NCBI GenBank assembly: GCA_900541505.1
Contig: UQKK01000061.1
Span: 1-13,698 of the forward strand
Direction: 5' to 3'
DNA: 13,698 nucleotides
DNA from: an uncultured Ruminococcus sp.
GTDB lineage: Bacteria; Bacillota; Clostridia; Lachnospirales; Lachnospiraceae
A model generated the notes under the pieces. That model searched no databases. It was not told where the DNA came from and saw only the letters and a program-made list of their open reading frames with translations. Numbering within the stretch: the stretch's first letter is position 1; every line of letters starts with the position of its first letter. Of this stretch, positions 1-4,836 are shown in pieces. The position numbers and the translations under genes are program-made.

Positions 1-181
1 GAACTGTCCGGTGATGGGTAGCATGCAGCTTACGCAGTTCTTCACCACATTTTGGGCAACAAAAAGATTTTGATCTGGAGAGCATATGTAGTCTTACTTC
101 ATCAGAATCTTCTTCAATTGAAACTATTTCAATCTCATCTGGATAAAATCGTTGTAAATCAAGTGAAGAATTTGTAGGCAT
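1..181 (-). CDS. ISL3-type transposase, N-terminal 60 residues (partial)
   Basis: The reading frame starts at an ATG at 181-179 and is open to base 1, so only the first 60 residues are seen. It is preceded by an AGAAGGAA ribosome binding site at normal spacing. The start MPTNSSLDLQRF is followed by an acidic stretch and then CCPKCGEELRKLHATHHR. This is the first half of the N-terminal zinc finger (CPxCG) of ISL3-family transposases, which bind the IS ends before DDE-catalysed transposition. The catalytic domain is beyond the left edge, so intactness cannot be judged. An AT-rich TATAAT-like hexamer lies about 40 bases upstream, without a convincing -35 box. Confidence 0.75.
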   Translation of the reverse strand, partial: MPTNSSLDLQRFYPDEIEIVSIEEDSDEVRLHMLSRSKSFCCPKCGEELRKLHATHHRTV

Positions 182-274
182 TTCAAGGGGTTCCTTCTTT
201 CATTTTAATTATATTAATTTTATCAGGTAGGAGCCTCAAAATCCATACTTTATACCAAAATATGCGGAAGAGCC
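1..274 (-). mobile_element. ISL3-family insertion sequence, 5' end
   Basis: The element enters from the left edge and its transposase gene reads leftward. Upstream of that gene, the minus-strand sequence reading in from base 274 starts GGCTCTTCCGCATATTTTGG (255-274), which has the GGCTCTT start I know from ISL3-type terminal inverted repeats. The outer end of the IS is therefore placed at 274. ISL3 elements usually make 8-bp target duplications, so ATTTTGAG at 275-282 is the candidate duplication. Its partner lies outside the window and could not be checked. The family assignment follows mainly from the transposase N-terminus. Confidence 0.65.
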
Positions 275-280
275 ATTTTG

Positions 281-475
281 AGAGCCACCATTCCGGGAAT
301 TGAGAGCCAGTCAAAATTCAGGATTTTGCTCTTGGTAGATTACTTACCGAGACACTACTTGTAAAGGCGGCTAACGCCCCGCTATGGCGGCTCCGGCCTT
401 GACAAGCATGCCTCAGTAAGTCCAGAGTGAACAAGCAAAATCAAGGTGGCTCTGTAGCACCGGAACTATGGCTCT
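281..475. mobile_element. MITE-like inverted-repeat element, no coding capacity
   Basis: Two ends with the same internal architecture face each other. The left end (281-309) reads AGAGCCA, three bases, TTCCGG, six bases, AGAGCCA. The reverse complement of 447-475 reads AGAGCCA, three bases, TTCCGG, six bases, AGAGCCA with identical spacing. Further in, ATTTTGCT (left, about 323-330) is matched by AGCAAAAT on the right (about 434-441). The ~105-bp centre contains a GC-rich patch with repeated GGCGGCT words and no open frame. Multiple short end repeats resemble those of IS21-like transposons, but I cannot assign a family. It may be a MITE or a transposon reduced to its ends. Together with the stretches on either side it accounts for the gene-free region 182-586. 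Confidence 0.6.
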
Positions 476-516
476 TACTTTACTGGACAGACGGCTCCGC
501 CGCACCGTAATAATCA

Positions 517-574
517 CATAAAAATTTCCTCCTTTTTGCATAAGAAAAGAGCAACCGGGGATTCGATTGCTCTA
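517..574 (-). repeat. 58-bp repeat T, copy 1 (terminator plus topB leader)
   Basis: This 58-bp stretch differs at only one base from 1942-1999. On the minus strand it holds, in order, a hairpin terminator, the strong ribosome binding site AAAGGAGG and an ATG (519-517). In the other copy this ATG opens a topoisomerase III reading frame. Here the ATG is followed at once by TGA and unrelated sequence, so homology stops exactly at the start codon. It is a relic of a topB leader cut by rearrangement. Confidence 0.85.
548..573 (-). terminator. Rho-independent terminator after the 214-aa membrane protein gene
   Basis: AGAGCAA (548-554) pairs with TTGCTCT (567-573). On the minus strand the stem is followed by TTTTCTT. 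It lies 13 bases beyond the stop codon of the gene at 587-1231 and would end its transcript. Confidence 0.7.
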
Positions 575-586
575 AAAACTTATTCG

Positions 587-1231
587 CTATTGTATTTCTG
601 TTATTTTGAATTTTGGAAAAGTATCAACTTTTTCATGTTCGCCTTTAATAATATACCTATGCAATTCACTAAACTTATCTCGGCAAGTCATTTCCATTAA
701 AAAGGTATATCCATCCTCTCTAATTGAAGAATTGGTTAAATCTACTTTCATTTCTTCGGTTGAAGTTAATGAATCTTTTTTATATGTGCGTTCTGCAGTC
801 CAAAAAACAGTATTATCTGGTTTAACAATCTTAATATTTTGAACCGTAATATCACTAGCCAAATTTTCTGAAATATTTTTGATTGAAAATTTCAAATTGG
901 AAGTATTTCCATTACATTGCCTACAACTTGCAATGAATTTTGGCATATTACTTTCCCTCTCTCTTTCTTCTAATAATTCTGCTCGTCTGTCAGATTCTAC
1001 TTTGATAATATGATTCTGGTATAAAGCTAACATGCCTAAAACGACAGTTCCTATAAAAGCTAGGATTGCACCATAATATCCCAACAACTCTCCTGCAGTC
1101 CATTCAGCAACCCAAAAATCATTTTTAGGGTGAATTTTAAATAATACATGGATAAGGAAAGGAATACCCAAAATGATAAAAAACGAAAGAACTACAACAA
1201 ATATTTTGTGTTTTTTAATCCATTCAAACAT
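587..1231 (-). CDS. Membrane protein with C-terminal soluble domain, unknown function
   Basis: This 214-residue protein is not one I recognise by function. Residues 8-32 form a first membrane helix (VVVLSFFIILGIPFLIHVLF). Residues about 46-70 form a second (ELLGYYGAILAFIGTVVLGM). A charged coiled-coil-like stretch follows (KVESDRRAELLEERERESN, about 77-95). The last ~115 residues look like a beta-rich soluble domain with two Cys residues in SCRQC. With a short N-terminus and two helices, the C-terminal domain is probably cytoplasmic. The ATG at 1231 has GAGGG seven to eight bases upstream. The gene stands alone with its own promoter and terminator, is AT-rich compared with the transfer genes, and sits as cargo between repeats K1 and T1. 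A role in host interaction or element defence is possible but is only inference. Confidence 0.8.
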   Translation of the reverse strand: MFEWIKKHKIFVVVLSFFIILGIPFLIHVLFKIHPKNDFWVAEWTAGELLGYYGAILAFIGTVVLGMLALYQNHIIKVESDRRAELLEERERESNMPKFIASCRQCNGNTSNLKFSIKNISENLASDITVQNIKIVKPDNTVFWTAERTYKKDSLTSTEEMKVDLTNSSIREDGYTFLMEMTCRDKFSELHRYIIKGEHEKVDTFPKFKITEIQ

Positions 1232-1267
1232 ATTTATAACCCTCGATTTTTGTTAATGATGGATATA

Positions 1268-1296
1268 ATTTTATCATTCTCTGGTCTGTTATACAA
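1268..1296 (-). promoter_or_regulatory. Candidate promoter for the 214-aa membrane protein gene
   Basis: On the minus strand TTGTAT (1296-1291) and TAAAAT (1273-1268) are separated by 17 bases, a fair sigma-A-type pair. It lies about 37 bases upstream of the start codon. A short palindrome, CCTA-N5-TAGG (about 1298-1310), lies just upstream of the -35 box. The remaining bases between 1232 and 1331 show no other feature. Confidence 0.5.
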
Positions 1297-1330
1297 TCCT
1301 AGACTTTAGGCTAAAAGTGATGGGTGATGT

Positions 1331-1745
1331 TTATTTTCCAGAACACCGCCCGCCCTGACAGGGATATTTCAACGCCCAGATCAGATAAGCCGGTGTCTTG
1401 TATTCCGGTGGTGTGTACCGACTTTCCTGTACCAGTGCGGTCGGGTCAGTGTGTGGCCGGTTCAAAATCAACATTTCCGCTGTCGGTTTCCCGGTTTTGG
1501 TTCGGATGAAATAATAGCCTTTTAGCTGCGCCACTGTTTCTGATAGATCTTACAGGGCAGATAGATACTGCAGCATGTCGGGCAGCGTTCCATCTTTAAG
1601 ATCAGCTTTTTTCCGCTCCGGTTCAGAAATACGCCAAGATAGGGAATCTTCTGTGCCGCACAGCAGGCTTTCTTTGGCTTTCCCCTTCATCCAGCGTCAG
1701 GCTCTCGCCCTCGCCAATGATCAGATAACGGACATATTCAGTTGA
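1331..1745 (-). pseudogene. Decayed CxxC-motif protein, copy 1
   Basis: Three consecutive minus-strand frames join into what looks like one ancestral protein. The first reads STEYVRYLIIGEGESLTLDE (from 1745). The second contains IPYLGVFLNR and then CPTCCSIYLPC and ends at 1522. The third contains RTKTGKPTAEMLILNRPHTD and ends GGRCSGK at 1331. A run of G near the first junction and a small indel near the second break the frame. The last part can also be read alone as a 67-codon frame with a GTG start at 1534. I do not recognise the family; CxxC pairs suggest a zinc ribbon. Copy 2 carries the same first frameshift, so decay probably predates the duplication. Confidence 0.5.
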
Positions 1746-1903
1746 CGTACTGCTATCAGTGTTTCATGTTTGCATTTCAGACAGTATAGTGGGAAATTTT
1801 CAAGAACCGTATCTTCCCGGATTTTTAACCGGGTTTTACAGCCACAGACTGGACATAAAATCCATAAAGTTTAAGTAACCTTCTGTAAACTGGCATTACC
1901 GTA
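1332..1903. repeat. ~572-bp direct repeat K, copy 1
   Basis: This block is repeated at 3896-4468 in the same orientation, with scattered substitutions and one net single-base indel. Homology starts at TATTTTCCAGAACACCGCC and ends at GGCATTACCGTA. On the minus strand it holds remnants of a KTR-type cysteine-rich gene and of a second CxxC protein. At its upstream edge (1903) it is fused to 14 codons of a topB gene. The copies lie about 2.56 kb apart and bracket the larger cargo module together with repeat T2. Confidence 0.9.
1721..1864 (-). pseudogene. Cysteine-rich KTR-type protein remnant, copy 1
   Basis: The frame reads WILCPVCGCKTRLKIREDTV, then LENFPLYCLKCKHETLI, and ends NMSVI-stop. This matches the conserved core of the small cysteine-rich KTR family (CPVCGxKTR and CxKCK zinc-ribbon halves) common in conjugative transposons of Firmicutes. 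There is no start codon: an in-frame TAA lies three codons upstream of the Trp codon. The family's usual tail after SVI is also missing. I therefore call it a remnant and not an active gene. Confidence 0.6.
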
Positions 1904-1944
1904 CTCATAGCCACACTTGGCTTTTCCACAATGACTAATTGCAT
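1903..1944 (-). pseudogene. topB: topB 5' relic (14 codons of topoisomerase III)
   Basis: An ATG at 1944-1942 follows an excellent ribosome binding site, AAAGGAGG. It encodes MQLVIVEKPSVAMS, the N-terminus of type IA DNA topoisomerase III as found on conjugative transposons, including the EKPSVA motif of the Toprim fold. After codon 14 the homology ends exactly where repeat K1 begins (1903). The frame then runs 25 codons through K-block sequence to a stop at 1825. A 39-residue fusion peptide could still be made efficiently, but it has no topoisomerase domain. Confidence 0.8.
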
Positions 1945-1999
1945 AAAAATTTCCTCCTTTTTGCATAAGAAAAGAGCAACCAGGGATTCGATTGCTCTA
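1942..1999 (-). repeat. 58-bp repeat T, copy 2 (terminator plus topB leader)
   Basis: This copy differs from 517-574 at one base in the hairpin loop. It carries the same terminator, AAAGGAGG ribosome binding site and ATG, and here the first 14 topB codons are still attached. In both copies the segment upstream of the terminator is an unrelated cargo gene, so T marks the point where cargo meets the ancestral topB. Confidence 0.85.
1973..1998 (-). terminator. Rho-independent terminator after the membrane protease gene
   Basis: AGAGCAA (1973-1979) pairs with TTGCTCT (1992-1998), followed on the minus strand by TTTTCTT. It lies about 30 bases past the stop codon at 2030 and only about 20 bases before the ribosome binding site of the topB relic. 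It could originally have ended upstream transcripts or acted as an attenuator for topB. Confidence 0.7.
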
Positions 2000-2029
2000 G
2001 GTGAAAGATATTTAGTAATTAAAAAATCA

Positions 2030-2617
2030 TTACTTATAAAACGAAATATAACCTGCTGCTGTTGGATGATCAACAATTAAACTGCCGCTCTCTTTTATCA
2101 CATTCAATGCAATAATTAAATCAGCTCCTGCAGCAATAAAATTTACAATCATAGTAAGTAGGGAAATAGTACCGGGGTAAATAAAAATAAATAGAACACT
2201 TCCTACTCCTAAAACAACAAAAGGTGCCAAAACTCCAACTAAATATTGTCGCTTTTCTAAAGCGGCTTTACAAGCACAGCTCGGAATCATAGCATTTATG
2301 TTGAATCGAACTGCGCCCCAACCTTTGCCACTTGAAATCGTCCATCCGATACCATGTAGTAACTCATGTATGATAGCAGAAAGCGCAATAATCACTATCA
2401 GCATAATATAAAATGAAATACCACCTATTTCTGACAGATGTGCCCGGTCAATGAGTAAAAAGCGATATACTAAACTAAAGACTATGACAAAAGGCAAGGC
2501 ATAAAGAAAACCTAATCCCATTGCTTTACCAGAAGAAAATGTTACATTTTTTTCTTTGTACCCTTTTTTAAGTAATTGATTTTTCATATTTTGAAACTCT
2601 ACATTATAGTTACTCAT
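2030..2617 (-). CDS. DUF3267-type integral membrane zinc metallopeptidase
   Basis: The 195-residue protein has about four membrane helices (roughly 36-56, 67-90, 125-148 and 152-172). The motif HELLHGIGW (about residues 84-92) provides the HExxH zinc ligands inside the second hydrophobic segment. This is the signature of the DUF3267 putative zincin family, a site-2-protease-like fold acting in or next to the membrane. A conserved ADLIIALNVI stretch with an Asp near the C-terminus is a plausible third ligand. Its ATG overlaps the stop of the upstream winged-helix gene (ATGA, 4 bases), with AGAGAGGAT as ribosome binding site, so the two are translated together. The coupling suggests the protease and regulator act in one pathway, for example proteolytic signalling, but the substrate is unknown. 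The gene is much more AT-rich than most of the regulator gene. Confidence 0.8.
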   Translation of the reverse strand: MSNYNVEFQNMKNQLLKKGYKEKNVTFSSGKAMGLGFLYALPFVIVFSLVYRFLLIDRAHLSEIGGISFYIMLIVIIALSAIIHELLHGIGWTISSGKGWGAVRFNINAMIPSCACKAALEKRQYLVGVLAPFVVLGVGSVLFIFIYPGTISLLTMIVNFIAAGADLIIALNVIKESGSLIVDHPTAAGYISFYK

Positions 2618-3045
2618 AAAATATCCTCTCTAAATTCTGATTTTGGTAATAGAAATTTATACCCAGTATGGATCACGGTCTGGATATAGATCGGGTGCGC
2701 CGGATCAGGCTCTATCTTCTTGCGGAGCTGGTGGATGATATTGACAACCGCATGGCGGCATGTGTCGCTGTCCTCATTCCAGACCGCCTCAAAAATCTGC
2801 TGCTGGCTAAACACCCGTCCGGGCTGCTGTGCCAAATAGAGCAGAACGCTAAATTCCAGATGTGTCAACGGTATTTCTGTCTCTCCCCTGAACACCTGTC
2901 GCTGGTAAGGCAGTATTTTAAGATTAGGAAAAGCCATCACCGGCATTGTCTGTGGCTGAATAGAAACCATTTCCTTTTCATCAGACAGCACAGATAATAT
3001 TTTGCGAAAGATACGTTCCTCATTTTCTTTAAAAGTTAAAACCAT
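2614..3045 (-). CDS. Winged-helix (OmpR/PhoB-type) regulator without receiver domain
   Basis: The 143-residue protein has a ~45-residue N-terminal helix-rich segment and no CheY-like receiver. The DNA-binding domain of response regulators follows (about 45-135). It shows LTHLEFSVLLYLAQQPGRVF, then IFEAVWNE, then the recognition helix region HAVVNIIHQLRKKIEPDP and the wing IQTVIHTGYKF. It should bind tandem DNA sites and act as transcription factor for the cassette. Output cannot be controlled by phosphorylation of an Asp in the usual way. The chosen ATG has no properly spaced ribosome binding site of its own; it overlaps the stop of a three-codon upstream frame (TAATG). A TAG lies in frame five codons upstream, so no longer start exists. 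The centre of the gene is GC-richer than both flanks, hinting at mosaic origin. Confidence 0.85.
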   Translation of the reverse strand: MVLTFKENEERIFRKILSVLSDEKEMVSIQPQTMPVMAFPNLKILPYQRQVFRGETEIPLTHLEFSVLLYLAQQPGRVFSQQQIFEAVWNEDSDTCRHAVVNIIHQLRKKIEPDPAHPIYIQTVIHTGYKFLLPKSEFREDIL

Positions 3046-3080
3046 TACTTTCCCATACTACCGCCTCCCTAGAATATTCT
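3045..3080 (-). promoter_or_regulatory. Three-codon leader ORF (Met-Gly-Lys) with ribosome binding site and palindrome
   Basis: On the minus strand GGGAGG (3069-3064) is spaced seven bases from an ATG (3056-3054). That ATG opens ATG-GGA-AAG-TAA. The TAA shares its last base with the ATG of the winged-helix gene. The ribosome binding site is 18 bases from the gene start, too far for direct use, so translation is probably coupled to this minimal ORF. Immediately upstream, AGAATATTCT (3071-3080) is a perfect 10-bp palindrome in the 5' untranslated region and may be an operator. Confidence 0.5.
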
Positions 3081-3133
3081 AATGTTTGTACTTTTTTCCA
3101 ATAGAAAATTTCATTCTTCATTGAACCAATTTT

Positions 3134-3161
3134 AGTATAACACAAACCATCCATAAAGCAA
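3134..3161 (-). promoter_or_regulatory. Candidate promoter of the winged-helix/protease operon
   Basis: On the minus strand TTGCTT (3161-3156) and TATACT (3139-3134) are 16 bases apart. Transcription would start near 3127, leaving a leader of about 80 bases that includes the palindrome and the minimal ORF. The word GCAAGAAATAT (3173-3163) just upstream of the -35 box recurs inside the promoter of the Xre-type gene. Confidence 0.55.
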
Positions 3162-3187
3162 TATATTTCTTGCATTTTGATTTAAAA

Positions 3188-3237
3188 AAATTGTCGCTAT
3201 ATTATTCGCAGATTAACGAATACATAAACGACAATTT
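3188..3237 (-). terminator. Rho-independent terminator after the Xre/membrane protein pair
   Basis: AAATTGTCG (3188-3196) pairs with CGACAATTT (3229-3237), and TATTCG (3203-3208) pairs with CGAATA (3217-3222) inside it. On the minus strand the stem runs into seven T. It lies eight bases past the stop of the gene ending at 3245. It separates that pair from the next operon. The rest of 3046-3244 is leader and promoter. Confidence 0.8.
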
Positions 3238-3244
3238 CTTAACG

Positions 3245-3562
3245 TCATCTTATTTTTCGTAATATTACAATGCTTATATCCACAGTAAGGAAGAAAGCTA
3301 TAAAGACTAAGCGTATTGAATTGGTAAAAATTATCACATTGCTAGTCACGGTGTATGTAAACTGCGTAAAAATATTCATTGCGATAAATAGAACGATAGT
3401 GCCATAAAAACAGGCTGTTCCCAAAATTGCCCGGCCGTGTTCGTCTCTCCCTTCTTTTGATAGCGCATAAACAACAAATAGTACAAAAAAAACGATACAT
3501 AAGAGTGCAAAAATGGGTACTATTGTAGTGCTGTTTAGAAATTCATATATTGAGTTTCCCAT
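3245..3562 (-). CDS. Small three-helix membrane protein, partner of Xre regulator
   Basis: The 105-residue protein is almost entirely hydrophobic, with helices at about 14-34, 48-64 and 80-100. A short charged loop, SKEGRDEHGRA, joins the first two. No catalytic motif is visible and I cannot name a family with certainty. It resembles the small integral membrane proteins (such as DUF2178-like) often encoded next to short Xre-type regulators in Firmicutes. The ATG at 3562 lies two bases past the regulator's stop, and its AGGAGG ribosome binding site lies inside the regulator gene. Both are clearly one operon. It may sequester or sense for the regulator at the membrane, which is inference from gene order. 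Confidence 0.8.
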   Translation of the reverse strand: MGNSIYEFLNSTTIVPIFALLCIVFFVLFVVYALSKEGRDEHGRAILGTACFYGTIVLFIAMNIFTQFTYTVTSNVIIFTNSIRLVFIAFFLTVDISIVILRKIR

Positions 3563-3564
3563 AT

Positions 3565-3786
3565 TTAGACCTCCTTGAAATCAAATAAATCTTCAATCGT
3601 TACATCAAATACTTTTGCTATGCTATATACTAACAACATAGAAGGATTGTAACGGTTTCTTTCAAGCTGCCTTATTGTTTGGCGGGATACGCCTACAAGA
3701 TCAGCAAGTTCCTGTTGCGTCATCCGCTTGGTTGCCCGATATATATGAATTTTGCTTTCAAACGTATACTTGCTTTTTCCCGCCAT
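3565..3786 (-). CDS. Short Xre/Cro-type HTH transcriptional regulator
   Basis: The 73-residue protein is essentially one HTH_3 domain. Residues about 12-68 contain IYRATKRMTQQELADLVGVS as helices 1-2, then RQTIRQLERNRYNPSMLLVY with the recognition helix, and AKVFDVTIEDLFDF as the typical C-terminal helix. Small regulators of this kind bind DNA as dimers and often repress their own operon. The ATG at 3786 is preceded by AAGGCGG at good spacing. The downstream membrane protein gene is translationally close-packed. GCAAGAAATAT, present in this promoter and upstream of the next operon's promoter, is a candidate binding site, so it could control both transcription units of the cargo module. Confidence 0.9.
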   Translation of the reverse strand: MAGKSKYTFESKIHIYRATKRMTQQELADLVGVSRQTIRQLERNRYNPSMLLVYSIAKVFDVTIEDLFDFKEV

Positions 3787-3819
3787 TAGCTCACCGCCTT
3801 TCTCACAAATCTTCTAATT

Positions 3820-3848
3820 AGTATAACATATTTCTTGCTATTTGGCAT
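3820..3848 (-). promoter_or_regulatory. Candidate promoter of the Xre/membrane protein operon
   Basis: On the minus strand ATGCCA (3848-3843) and TATACT (3825-3820) are separated by 17 bases. The -10 box is near-consensus and the -35 box is weak. GCAAGAAATAT (3838-3828) lies between the two boxes, where a bound repressor would block RNA polymerase. Confidence 0.55.
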
Positions 3849-3894
3849 ATATATTTTCGTCACGATATATCTTTGTTGTCATTTTTAAGAGATA

Positions 3895-4310
3895 CTATTT
3901 TCCAGAACACCGCCCACCCTGACAGGGATATTTCAACGCCCGGATCAGATAGGCCGGTGTCTTATATTCCGGCGGCGTGTACCGGCTTTCCTGTACCGGT
4001 GCGGTCGGGTCAGTGTGCGACCGGTTCAGGATCAACATTTCCGCAGTTGATTTCCCGGTTTTGGTGTGGATGAAGTGATAATCTTTTAGCTGCGCTCATT
4101 GTTTCTGATAGACTTTACAGGGCAGGTAGATACTGCCGCATGTCGGGCAGCGTTCCACCTTTAAGATCAGCTTTTTCCCACGCCGGTTCAGAAATACGCC
4201 AAGATAAGGAATCTTCTGTGCCGCACAGCAGGCGTTCTTTGGCTTTCCCCTTTATCCAGCGTCAGGCTCTCGCCCTCGCCAATGATCAGATAACGAACAT
4301 ATTCAGTTGA
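3895..4310 (-). pseudogene. Decayed CxxC-motif protein, copy 2
   Basis: This is the counterpart of the relic at 1331-1745. It keeps CPTCGSIYLPC, a cleaner zinc-ribbon half than the CPTCC of copy 1, and ends in a TAG after GGRCSGK. A one-base insertion near 4097 turns the GTG start region of copy 1 into a TGA, so the last 67 codons have no start here. The first frameshift, near the run of G, is shared with copy 1. Confidence 0.5.
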
Positions 4311-4468
4311 CGTACTGCTATCAGCGTTTCATGTTTGCATTTCAGACAGTATAGTGGGAAATTTTCAAGAACCGTATCTTCCCGGATTTTTAACCGGGTT
4401 TTACAGCCACAGACTGGACATAAAATCCATAAAGTTTAAGTAACCTTCTGTAAGCTGGCATTACCGTA
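3896..4468. repeat. ~573-bp direct repeat K, copy 2
   Basis: This is the second copy of the block at 1332-1903, same orientation, one base longer. At its left end it borders the Xre operon promoter region. At its right end (4468) it borders a different sequence from copy 1, a short coding-like remnant instead of topB. The shared edges define the K unit. Confidence 0.9.
4286..4429 (-). pseudogene. Cysteine-rich KTR-type protein remnant, copy 2
   Basis: This 48-codon frame is nearly identical to the one at 1721-1864, with CPVCGCKTR and CLKCKHET, ending NMFVI-stop. Ser is replaced by Phe in the last residues. As in copy 1 it lacks a start codon and the family's C-terminal tail. Confidence 0.6.
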
Positions 4469-4596
4469 TACTGTACGGTACATCCATTAAAGACAATGCC
4501 GCTGTCTCCCTAAATAGAAAGACTGTTACTGGAATTACGAGCAATGCCTCCGCTTTTCGCATCCACAACAGCATTGTTAGCACTTTCTAAATTTAG
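4469..4596 (-). pseudogene. Fragment of a repetitive, surface-protein-like coding sequence
   Basis: From 4596 the frame reads LNLESANNAVVDAKSGGIAR and then NSSNSLSI before an in-frame TAG (4512-4510). It continues GDSGIVFNGCTVQYTV up to the K2 junction. The Asn/Ser/Gly-rich, short-strand pattern resembles beta-helix or adhesin repeats. There is no start codon or ribosome binding site, so at best it is a broken piece. The pattern could also arise by chance in 42 codons. Confidence 0.25.
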
Positions 4597-4672
4597 TTAT
4601 ACGGCATTTTATTTCTGCCACAAAAAGTTTTATTAAATAAATCCTCCCATAAACTTCCGCTAATCAGCTTTA

Positions 4673-4782
4673 TGATGGGGACACTTTTTCAGAGCAAGTT
4701 TCGCCTGCGTAACTCAAAACCCACTTCTTGGCTTTTGCTTACCCGGCAAACTTGATGGGGATTCCGCTCCCCATACCCTCGG
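4673..4782. other. Putative origin of transfer (oriT) region
   Basis: This non-coding stretch lies immediately upstream of mobC and the relaxase gene. CAAGTTTCGCC (4695-4705) is inverted as GGCAAACTTG (4745-4754). Directly adjoining it, ATGGGGA (4755-4761) and TCCCCAT (4768-4774) form a perfect 7-bp hairpin with a 6-base loop. TGATGGGGA occurs twice (4673-4681 and 4753-4761). Adjacent inverted repeats next to the relaxase operon are the usual layout of an oriT, with the nick site beside one arm. The nick position cannot be fixed from sequence alone. Flanking bases 4597-4672 and 4783-4836 show nothing else. Confidence 0.5.
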
Positions 4783-4836
4783 TTCCAGCGCATTTATTTA
4801 ATGTGTTATTACGGCTCCTGTGAAAGACAGTCGCAG

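Noticed and set aside
1324..1509. 61-codon plus-strand frame in repeat K1 and its 66-codon copy at 3873-4073
   Set aside because: Both are antisense to the CxxC-protein relic, whose minus frame shows better conservation (KTGK, LNR, YTPPEYKTPAYLI). Conservation of the plus frame simply follows from the repeat.
517..1999. The pair of 58-bp repeats considered as attachment sites of an integrated element
   Set aside because: They contain a terminator, RBS and topB start, so they are gene leader copies. No integrase gene lies between them and the 573-bp K copies explain the duplication better.
2668..2997. 109-codon plus-strand frame over the winged-helix gene
   Set aside because: It is antisense to a complete OmpR-type DNA-binding domain and shows no motif of its own.
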